Positions 55,574 through 63,050 of a DNA stretch of 64,000 nt are shown here, piece by piece (positions within the stretch are counted from its first letter, which is position 1; the number at the start of each line of letters is the position of its first letter). Origin of the DNA: Mucilaginibacter sabulilitoris. Its GTDB lineage: Bacteria; Bacteroidota; Bacteroidia; Sphingobacteriales; Sphingobacteriaceae. The translations under genes were made by a program, and so were the position numbers. Location of the stretch: assembly GCF_034262375.1 (NCBI RefSeq), contig NZ_CP139558.1:5580001-5644000 (forward strand), written 5' to 3'. Under the pieces are notes generated by a model that did not search any database, was not told the DNA's origin, and saw only the letters and a list, made by a program, of their open reading frames with translations.

Positions 55574-58402
55574 TTATAATTGTTTCAGATCGGCACTAAA
55601 CCGGTAGGTTTTACCTTGCTGTGTGTTAAGGCTCGTAGTTTTGTCCTGATAGCGCAGATGGCAAACGCCGCCTGTTTTTGACAGCACCTCTACACTTTGC
55701 AATTTTCCGTTTTGCCAGGTAAAATTCAGTTCAAAGCCGCCGCGGGCGCAAATGCCTTTAATATTGCCCTCTGCCAGCGCAGATGGCAGCGCCGGAAGCA
55801 GTTCAATATCATTACCCTGGCTTTGCAGCAGCATTTCGGCCAGACCTGCCGCGCCGCCAAAGTTCCCGTCAATCTGAAACGGTGGGTGTGCGTCGAACAG
55901 GTTATGATAAACACCACCTTTTTCTTTTCCGGAGGTTACATCGGCTGGTGAAAGCAGTTTCCTGAACATCATGTAAGCATGATCGCCTTCGCGCATCCGG
56001 GCCCATATATTTACCTTCCAGGCTATGCTCCAGCCTGTGCCTTCGTCGCCACGGTATTGCATTGATTTTTCGGCAGCCTTCATCAATCCGGGTGTGTCCC
56101 AGGTAATATCGGTGCCCGGAAATACTCCCCACATGTGCGACACATGGCGGTGCGTATCGGCAGTATCGTCCTTATCTTCCATCCACTCTTGCAACTGGCC
56201 ATATTTGCCAACCTTGTTTGGCGCTATCTTGTTATATGTTGTCCTCAGTGTATCTGCAAATGTTTTGTCGATGCCTAAAATTTCTGATGCCTTGATGCAA
56301 TTTTTAAACAGGTCGCGGATGATCTGGTGATCCATGGTCGGCCCGACCACCAGTCCGCCATGTTCCGGCGAATTGGATGGGGCGCTGATAAGGTATCCGG
56401 TTTTAGGGTCTTTCACTAAAAAGTGTACAAAAAACTCCGCCGCGCCCTTCATTTCGGGATAGGCATGGTTCTTTAAAAAATCTTCGTCCTGCGAGTATAA
56501 ATAATGCTCCCACAGCTGATGGCAAAGCCAGGCGCCGCCGCTCACCCAGATACCATGATTTGAGGCATTTACCGGCGCGGTACCCCGCCACTGATCGGTA
56601 TTATGGTGCAGCACCCAGCCCGGCGCTCCATAGTGTGCCTTTGCTGTTTGCCTACCGGTTTGTACCAGATCATCAACTATACTGAGAAATGGCTGGCTGC
56701 AAGCAGAAAGGTTTAGCACCTCCGCAGGCCAGTAATTCATCTGTAGGTTAATATTGGTGGTGTATTTACTGCCCCACGGTGGTGTAAGCAAATCGTTCCA
56801 TAAGCCCTGCAGCGTTGCCGGACCATTGCCGGGGCGTGAAGAAGATATGAGCAGGTACCGGCCATACTGGGCATATAGCGTTACAAACTCCGGATCGGGA
56901 GTTTCCCCGAACTTCAGTATCCGCTCATCGGTTGGCAGGTCCGCGTTAGATCCTTTGCCCAGATCGATAGAAAAGGTGTTGAAATACTTTTGATAATCTT
57001 TAACGTGTGCTGTTTTGACGGCGGCGTAGCTTTTATTGGCGATAGCCGCTATTTGCTTTTTACATATTGCCCCGGCATCTCCCGAAACATCATGATAGTT
57101 TTTAAAATTAGTTGCGGCAGCTAAATAAAAGGTGGCTTCGGTAGCGTCCGTAACACTGATATTATTTGCGGTTACCGATACCCTACCGCCTTTATGCTGA
57201 ACATGCAGATAACTTTCACCTTTTAACACCCCGTCATGTATTTTTAATGACAGCGCCAGCGTATGATCATCTATTTTGCGGGTGATATAGTTTTTATGCA
57301 GACTTTTCAACAATGCCTTTAAGGTGATGCTGCCCGGTTTGCTAGCAGTTAAATGAATAGCGATCACCTGGTCGGGCGCACTGCTCAGGTATTCGCGGGT
57401 ATAGGTTATACCGTTCGCTTTGTAAGTTACATGGGCTGTAGCGTTACTGATATCCAGGTCGCGTTTATAATCTGCTACTGTTTGTTTAGGAAATTGCAGA
57501 TATACATCGGCAAATGGCTGGTAGTCGGCGTTGTAGCGCGGGTATGATGGCGGGTTTTCATTCTGTACCCAGTATTTCCATTGTGATTTTAACAGGATGC
57601 CATTCTCGGGTTTCTCTCCTTCTGGATAAACGGCGAATTTTTCTTTAACAGTAGTAAGTCCACCTTTGTCAAAAAAATTAATGACCTGAACTGCTATAGT
57701 GTTTTTACCAACATGCAGCAAACCTGCCGGAATGGTATACTTACGACTATTAGTATTTGCCGATGAACCAATGAGTTTACAGTTAACGTAGGTAAAATCC
57801 ATATCGCGCACGCGGCCAATATTCAATATCATGTTTTTGCCTGTCATGTTCGCCGGAACATCAATGGTAGTCCTCAACCAAACAGCACCATCAAGGCCTT
57901 CAAAACCGGGAATAGTTTCCCAGCCATTTGCTGCAGGGAACGTGATGGTTTTCCATTGGCTATCATTAAAACCGGCAGCGGCAGGTGCTATAGCCGAGCT
58001 TACCTTTTTTAACCAGGCGGCAGAATCCGCTGCATAATTAGCTTCATTGCTTTTCATGCCCATAAAATGTTGCTGGGCCAACGCCTCGGCTTCGGGTTGT
58101 TTGCCGTCGAACAAGAGCTGACGTATGGGTTGCAAATACTTTACCGCCCCTTCGCGCTCATAATGGCGCGGGCCGCCTGTCCACAGTGTTTGTTCATTAA
58201 ACTGGATACGGTCTTCATCTGCTCCACCAAATATCATGGCCCCTAAACGACCGTTCCCGATGGGTAAAGCATCAGTCCATTTTTGAGCTGGCTGTTTATA
58301 CCACAGTTTTAAATTGGTTTGCGCACTGGCCGAACCAGCTGTAAGTGTTAGTATTGCAGCAAAGCCTAATTGTTTAAAGGCCAATGATAGCATGTTTTTC
58401 AT
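55574..58402 (-). CDS. GH95 alpha-L-fucosidase/alpha-L-galactosidase with inserted sandwich domain, exported
   Basis: 942 residues; GH95 proteins are usually near 750-800. The signal peptide ends ASAQ. The N-terminal domain starts LKLWYKQPAQKWTDALPIGN and GRLGAMIFGG, with IQFNEQTLWTGGP. It is then interrupted at about residues 125-265 by a GH2-type jelly roll (GFNDSQWKTITFP, AVWLRTTIDVPANM, KNTIAVQVINFF), and resumes at YQPFADVYLQFP. The (alpha/alpha)6 barrel has LQGLWNDLLTPPWGSKYTTN, NLQMNYWPAEVLNL, HHNTDQWRGTAP, SAPSNSPEHG (candidate acid Glu) and FQIDGNFGGAAGLAEMLLQS. In RG-II an alpha-L-galactose in chain A is released by a GH95 enzyme, so L-galactosidase is a good guess. Confidence 0.87.
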   Translation of the reverse strand: MKNMLSLAFKQLGFAAILTLTAGSASAQTNLKLWYKQPAQKWTDALPIGNGRLGAMIFGGADEDRIQFNEQTLWTGGPRHYEREGAVKYLQPIRQLLFDGKQPEAEALAQQHFMGMKSNEANYAADSAAWLKKVSSAIAPAAAGFNDSQWKTITFPAANGWETIPGFEGLDGAVWLRTTIDVPANMTGKNMILNIGRVRDMDFTYVNCKLIGSSANTNSRKYTIPAGLLHVGKNTIAVQVINFFDKGGLTTVKEKFAVYPEGEKPENGILLKSQWKYWVQNENPPSYPRYNADYQPFADVYLQFPKQTVADYKRDLDISNATAHVTYKANGITYTREYLSSAPDQVIAIHLTASKPGSITLKALLKSLHKNYITRKIDDHTLALSLKIHDGVLKGESYLHVQHKGGRVSVTANNISVTDATEATFYLAAATNFKNYHDVSGDAGAICKKQIAAIANKSYAAVKTAHVKDYQKYFNTFSIDLGKGSNADLPTDERILKFGETPDPEFVTLYAQYGRYLLISSSRPGNGPATLQGLWNDLLTPPWGSKYTTNINLQMNYWPAEVLNLSACSQPFLSIVDDLVQTGRQTAKAHYGAPGWVLHHNTDQWRGTAPVNASNHGIWVSGGAWLCHQLWEHYLYSQDEDFLKNHAYPEMKGAAEFFVHFLVKDPKTGYLISAPSNSPEHGGLVVGPTMDHQIIRDLFKNCIKASEILGIDKTFADTLRTTYNKIAPNKVGKYGQLQEWMEDKDDTADTHRHVSHMWGVFPGTDITWDTPGLMKAAEKSMQYRGDEGTGWSIAWKVNIWARMREGDHAYMMFRKLLSPADVTSGKEKGGVYHNLFDAHPPFQIDGNFGGAAGLAEMLLQSQGNDIELLPALPSALAEGNIKGICARGGFELNFTWQNGKLQSVEVLSKTGGVCHLRYQDKTTSLNTQQGKTYRFSADLKQL

Positions 58403-58411
58403 AGCCTAAAT

Positions 58412-61198
58412 TTAATTAAACAACCAGCGTAAATCCTTAATATTTCCAGCATTGCTTAAACCGGCATCATAAACCGGGATAACAGCGCTATCGTCAACTA
58501 TACCTAAAATTAAACAGGCTCCCTTACCCAGGGTAAGCGTATTGGTACCTGCTTTAAAAGTGTAAGAATGAACATTAACAGGCGGCATCCCTTCAATTTG
58601 TATGGCATTGGCAATTTTACTATCGGCCTGGCCGTAATCATTGGCGCTGGCATCAGTTTCCAGCTGCGGCGCGGGAGAATAACCAGCATCTTTGGTGCTG
58701 AAAAAGCCCACTAATACTTTTACAGGTTTACTGTTGGTAAATTTTAGTTCTGTACCATTTTTAAGCTGACTGGCCTTGTTTAGTTTTATAGCTTTTAATC
58801 CGGCCAGTTCAGGTGCCACATTTTTTATCGCGACGGTTGTATCTGCAAACACCTGCTCACCGGCAGTAAGTTTATAATAGCCTGCCGATTGGATATTTAC
58901 AGCGGCATCGGTTAAAACAATCTTTTCTGTTTTTTTGGCCGAAGCTTGCGGCGATTTCAATGAATCAATGTTCCGTTTAAAATTATCAAACTCCTTTTGG
59001 TAAACCGGTAGCAACTCTACCCACGTTTTCATTTTGGCATCGTTGCCCCCAACCGGTATTTTACGCTGCTTGGTTTGCATGCTGTTGGCATACAGATAAG
59101 TACTTTTGGTCAAATCGACCAGTTCCCTGAAATATTCCAGGCTACTTTGCAATTCGGGCAGGGCTTTTTCAAGGTCGGCCACGTTATCTGAGTATTTATA
59201 ACGCAGCACCCACAACGCCGCTTTTGCCTTATAAGCGTAGCTGTTGGCCAGCGCGTTATAGCAGTACATATCGTTTTTGAGCCTGTTAAACTCGGCTTTG
59301 TCTTTTGTTATACCTGCCGATGCCTGGTCAATAGCTTCAACCGCTTTGCGGCCCTGGGCTATTACACTGTCAATCACTTTAACAGGGGTTTCGCCAATAT
59401 GGGGCTGATGCTTCCATTCCTTTTCGACGTATTCACTCATCATTTCGCCTACGGGGCCTTCGGAATTATAAAGCAAGGAGAACAGGCCAAATTTCTCGGG
59501 GTTAACAAACTGCGCCATCAACATACCCAGTGTCATGGTTTGGCGGTTACCATCGGTAATACCAAAACGCCTTAACAATTCGGGAGCAATATTGCCTGAT
59601 TGCTCATAAGCCGTTAAAATATCCTTGCCGCCTGTTTGATTACTGCCATATTTACCGGCAAGTTGTTTTGCCCAATAATTTATTTCGTCTGAGCGGTCGC
59701 GGTGACAATTCCAGGCATAACGGGCCCATTCTTTATACCAGATCCAGTCACGGTCAATTTGCAATAAACGCGTGTTACCGCTATTATCGGCAGTGTATGG
59801 CCAGTCCCAGTAGGAGGCCTGCGGATAAATATGTAAGCCATTGGCGCCATAGCTATTATGCATAGCCAGCACACATTTCTGTATAAAATCGGCCGACCCA
59901 TAACGGAATGGCTCGAGGTTGGCCAGAATATGCACGTTTTCTATCTGCACGGTGCCAATGCGGCTTAAAGTACGGTGCAGATCGGCCCAGGGGCCATGGG
60001 GCTCATACGTGGTAAGCGCCTCGCCGTTATATTTGGCCATAGTGTACAGGTTGCTATATAATGGCTTGGCATACTTCATTACCGAAGGCGCGTCGCTGTC
60101 ATGTGCACGCAGTACAATAGGCGGCTCATCGGTACGGTTTAATGCTTTTAAGCCATCCTGTACGCCCGGGATAATGGTTTTGGTGAACCAGTCTATATCG
60201 TCCTGCCCTACACCTTCCATGGCTTCGCCCAGGGTAATGAGCAAACCTACGTTAGGATATTTTTGCACAAAAGTGGCGATTGATTTGCGGGTATAATCGG
60301 CAATAATGGGCACTATATGGCGGTTGCGGTCCTGCGTTTTGAGGTTGTTTTTTTCGGCAAATGGCTTGGATACAATAATGTTGTAAAAACCCTGTATCAG
60401 CCAGATACCGCGTTTATCGGCCTCACTGGCCAAAAAGCGGTACATGTCTTCATTTTTTTTGAAGGTAGCATCATCCACCTCTACAGCGTAAGGATATTCC
60501 TTTACTTTTACCAGCGAGGCAAAAGGGTGACCGTTCCAGAGGTAGAGGGAATTCATCCTGTTTTCGGCCAGCGAATCAAGGTATCTTAACCATAAAGCCT
60601 TATTATAAAACCAGGGAAAGTTTTCGGGCGTGTACGGATATTCATAAACACCACGACCGGGCAACAGGGCAGGTTTCTGCACTCCTACACAAGCGCCACG
60701 CAAAACCATTTCGGGCTGATCTGTTACCGATAGTTTAGCAGGCAAGGCGCGGGCACTTTTAATACGATCGGCCAGTTCAAGGCAGCCATATAAAGCCCCC
60801 GAGTTATCGGCACCTGCTATAATCGTAGTATTACCATTGCTATTGATGGTGAAACCTTCCTTACCGGGCGTTTTAGCAATGGAGATGTGCTGCTTTGATA
60901 ATGCGGCTTTAATAACAACGTCCTGTGAAAGACCGATGAAAATGATATTGCCCGCAACGGCCTTAGCGCCTTTTTGCGTGGTAACGGTGTACCCTGCCTG
61001 CTGCAAGGCCAGTTTTAATTTTTGAGCGCCATAGTCGAGCCGCTCATGGTGTTTTGCGGGCAATACGATGGTTAACTTTTTAACCGGGTTTTTAGCTGTT
61101 ACCGATAAGGCAAAACAACTGAATAACAGTATAAAAAAAAAGTGGCAAGTGTGGGCTGTTTTTATTTTCATTTTCAAAATCATTTGCCGCAAAGCCAT
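58412..61198 (-). CDS. GH138-like alpha-D-galacturonidase candidate (GH67-N/GH20b-like N-terminus), exported
   Basis: 928 residues. Starts at ATG 61198; ATG 61171 fits the signal peptide (KIKTAHTCHFFFILLFS, ends VTAK) better. Residues 38-150 form the alpha-glucuronidase/GH20b-type domain (TIVLPAKHHERLDYGAQKL, TIIAGADNSGALYGCLELAD). A TIM barrel follows: RYLDSLAENRMNSLYLWNGH, LLITLGEAMEGVGQDD (Glu about 325) and AKYNGEALTTYEP (Glu about 393). The 68-residue spacing of these two Glu is close to that I recall for the catalytic pair of GH138. The C-terminal part is helical, with a final sandwich. GH138 removes alpha-D-galacturonic acid from RG-II chain A. A GH115-like alpha-glucuronidase is the main alternative. 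First gene of its block. Confidence 0.6.
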   Translation of the reverse strand: MALRQMILKMKIKTAHTCHFFFILLFSCFALSVTAKNPVKKLTIVLPAKHHERLDYGAQKLKLALQQAGYTVTTQKGAKAVAGNIIFIGLSQDVVIKAALSKQHISIAKTPGKEGFTINSNGNTTIIAGADNSGALYGCLELADRIKSARALPAKLSVTDQPEMVLRGACVGVQKPALLPGRGVYEYPYTPENFPWFYNKALWLRYLDSLAENRMNSLYLWNGHPFASLVKVKEYPYAVEVDDATFKKNEDMYRFLASEADKRGIWLIQGFYNIIVSKPFAEKNNLKTQDRNRHIVPIIADYTRKSIATFVQKYPNVGLLITLGEAMEGVGQDDIDWFTKTIIPGVQDGLKALNRTDEPPIVLRAHDSDAPSVMKYAKPLYSNLYTMAKYNGEALTTYEPHGPWADLHRTLSRIGTVQIENVHILANLEPFRYGSADFIQKCVLAMHNSYGANGLHIYPQASYWDWPYTADNSGNTRLLQIDRDWIWYKEWARYAWNCHRDRSDEINYWAKQLAGKYGSNQTGGKDILTAYEQSGNIAPELLRRFGITDGNRQTMTLGMLMAQFVNPEKFGLFSLLYNSEGPVGEMMSEYVEKEWKHQPHIGETPVKVIDSVIAQGRKAVEAIDQASAGITKDKAEFNRLKNDMYCYNALANSYAYKAKAALWVLRYKYSDNVADLEKALPELQSSLEYFRELVDLTKSTYLYANSMQTKQRKIPVGGNDAKMKTWVELLPVYQKEFDNFKRNIDSLKSPQASAKKTEKIVLTDAAVNIQSAGYYKLTAGEQVFADTTVAIKNVAPELAGLKAIKLNKASQLKNGTELKFTNSKPVKVLVGFFSTKDAGYSPAPQLETDASANDYGQADSKIANAIQIEGMPPVNVHSYTFKAGTNTLTLGKGACLILGIVDDSAVIPVYDAGLSNAGNIKDLRWLFN

Positions 61199-61275
61199 TT
61201 CAGGGGACTTAACTTTGGTAAAGCAGGTATGTTAAGATGGTATTAAGATTTGTACTTAATTGGTTGTATAATATC

Positions 61276-61342
61276 CAAAAATATTGGTCTGAGATGGTTT
61301 TTTCATCTGATATTTTTTCAAGGTACTATACGATATTACCAT
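61276..61342 (-). promoter_or_regulatory. Promoter plus shared regulon motif, copy B (GH138-GH95-GH2 operon)
   Basis: Minus-strand motif at 61342-61314: ATGGTA, two bases, ATCGTATAGTA, three bases, TGAAAAA. Exactly 37 nt after the T of TGA lies TATTTTTG (61283-61276), a perfect TAnnTTTG box. The predicted start is near 61269, about 70 nt upstream of the first gene. Aligned with copy A from the preceding bases to the -7 box, no gap is needed over about 70 positions, and identity is concentrated in the motif. Confidence 0.65.
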
Positions 61343-61369
61343 TATCACCAAGCTATTAAGATGAGCTCG

Positions 61370-61403
61370 TTCATATCCGTTGACTAAAATCAACGAATAT
61401 GAA
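61370..61403. terminator. 14-bp inverted repeat downstream of GH142, possible terminator
   Basis: TTCATATCCGTTGA (61370-61383) and TCAACGAATATGAA (61390-61403) are complementary except at one position, with a 6-nt loop. It lies 84 bp after the GH142 stop and upstream of motif copy B. There is no T-run on the minus strand, so termination would be inefficient; an operator role is the alternative. The rest of the 288-bp gap (61199-61486) is AT-rich with no gene. Confidence 0.4.
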
Positions 61404-61486
61404 TTTATGGAATAACTAATAATAAACTATTTTATACAGTTTATTAAAGATGACATGGTCAGTAGCGCAGTAAAGATCTGCTATGG

Positions 61487-63046
61487 TTAACCAGGCAGCT
61501 TTACCAGCACATGCTTTAACAGTTTGCTGCGTGTAAGCACCTTGCCGTCGGCATAAATGATAAACCCTTTGCCTTTATGATATTTGGTTCCGGTTTTATC
61601 CCACAAGATGCTGATGGTATGGCCGTGATACAGCACATTATCCAAAGCAAACCATTTCCATTGATTTTGCGGAATGAGGGGATAAATTTCGAGCATATTA
61701 TCTGCCCGTGGTTTCAGGCCCACTAAATCACTGATTACCAGATCACAGAAACCCGAGTGGTTGTAATAGCTGCTGCGCGGATTGTCGCCTTTAAGCCAGT
61801 AACCGGTCTTCTCGTCCTGGTATTCACCTAAATAAGGCACGCCTCGCTTGATGTGCGACATGGCATATTTATGCAATTCGTTATAAAAAACAGTTGGCGT
61901 CATACTGCCTTTGTTCTGGTAGTTGGTAAGCAGATTTGCCAGCCCCTTAAGGGTTTGCGTAGTGGCGAACGGCCATACCGCCCCATCCCACTCGCAGCCA
62001 TGCCCGGTACCATGCGTCCGGAACAAGGGGTGCCGCCGTTCGGCTGTGGTGATACCCCATGGCGCGTTGAAACCTTTGGTATCGGTTAACTGATCCCATT
62101 GTTTGGCATAGTCCGGTTTATCTGCCGGCAGGTTAAAATACCAGGGAATAAAACCAAGTTCCTCACGTGCATCGGCGAAATTTCCGTTGGGCTTTCGCAC
62201 TTCAAAAAATGAGGCAGAATCGCTCCAAAGGCTGTCCTGTACCAGTTTTTTTAATTCGGCTGCCTTTTGGGTGTATTTGGTTTGCAAGGTATCGTTCCCC
62301 AGCAGCGCCGCCATTTTGGTGAGCGCTATGGCGTTGCCATACATATAACTGTTGATGGTAGGCCGGATATTTTTAATTTTTCTCGCCCCGCTGATGGATT
62401 CTTCCATGGCGTCGCGCACGTCAAACTGCCAGAATAATTTGGAGGGTAATTGCTTTTCGGTCTCCCATTTGTTATAATCTAAGTTTAGTGGAATCAATGC
62501 CTGCCGTATGAAAGGTTTATTGAGGTTAACGAGGTAATAATTGTAAACCGCATCATCAATCCAGCTGCTGAAGGCATGCAGGTGTGGCTTTTTCTGCTTT
62601 GGATCGGCATACAGCCAGAAGTTGATATACTGGTTAATATACTGCGGATCATGCAGCCAGCGGCCCTCGTAAACCTGGTGACCAAGCGCGCTGCTGGAGC
62701 TATTGTAAACCCCGGTAAAGCTTACCGGGGTAATAAATTCGGTAAAGATGAATCCGTCGGGTGTTTGCTTGAGGTGTTTTCGGAAGGTCCACCAGCGGTA
62801 ATAATATATTTTCTGGATAGCCGAATCGGGACATTCAAACAGCGGTACGTTGTTGGCGAGCCATTCATACGCATGATCGTTGGTGATGTAATTCTTTACC
62901 GTTTCGGTATCAATAGCATTAAAATAGCCAACGTAGCTTTTCAGCTTATTTGGGTTGAGCAAATGTTTTTGCTGCGCGAAAGTATTACCCGCAGTAAAGC
63001 CAAACAAACCGGCAATCAACCCCAGTATTACAGATATCTTCTTCAT
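61487..63046 (-). CDS. GH142-like (alpha/alpha)6 glycosidase, candidate beta-L-arabinofuranosidase, exported
   Basis: 519 residues from ATG 63046; the in-frame TTG at 63061 would add five residues. The signal peptide ends NTFAQ. The fold resembles MGH1-type or trehalase-like glycosidases: ECPDSAIQKIYYYRWWTFRK, FTEFITPVSFTGVYNSSSS, GRWLHDPQYINQYINFWLY, WQFDVRDAMEESISGAR, GHGCEWDGAVWPFATTQT and NPRSSYYNHSGFCDLVISDL. Acidic residues in the RDAMEES and CEWDGAVWPF segments are likely catalytic. GH142 removes the beta-L-arabinofuranose that caps Dha in RG-II chain D, which fits. It lies 4 bp downstream of the dehydrogenase gene. Confidence 0.7.
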   Translation of the reverse strand: MKKISVILGLIAGLFGFTAGNTFAQQKHLLNPNKLKSYVGYFNAIDTETVKNYITNDHAYEWLANNVPLFECPDSAIQKIYYYRWWTFRKHLKQTPDGFIFTEFITPVSFTGVYNSSSSALGHQVYEGRWLHDPQYINQYINFWLYADPKQKKPHLHAFSSWIDDAVYNYYLVNLNKPFIRQALIPLNLDYNKWETEKQLPSKLFWQFDVRDAMEESISGARKIKNIRPTINSYMYGNAIALTKMAALLGNDTLQTKYTQKAAELKKLVQDSLWSDSASFFEVRKPNGNFADAREELGFIPWYFNLPADKPDYAKQWDQLTDTKGFNAPWGITTAERRHPLFRTHGTGHGCEWDGAVWPFATTQTLKGLANLLTNYQNKGSMTPTVFYNELHKYAMSHIKRGVPYLGEYQDEKTGYWLKGDNPRSSYYNHSGFCDLVISDLVGLKPRADNMLEIYPLIPQNQWKWFALDNVLYHGHTISILWDKTGTKYHKGKGFIIYADGKVLTRSKLLKHVLVKLPG

Positions 63047-63050
63047 TATT

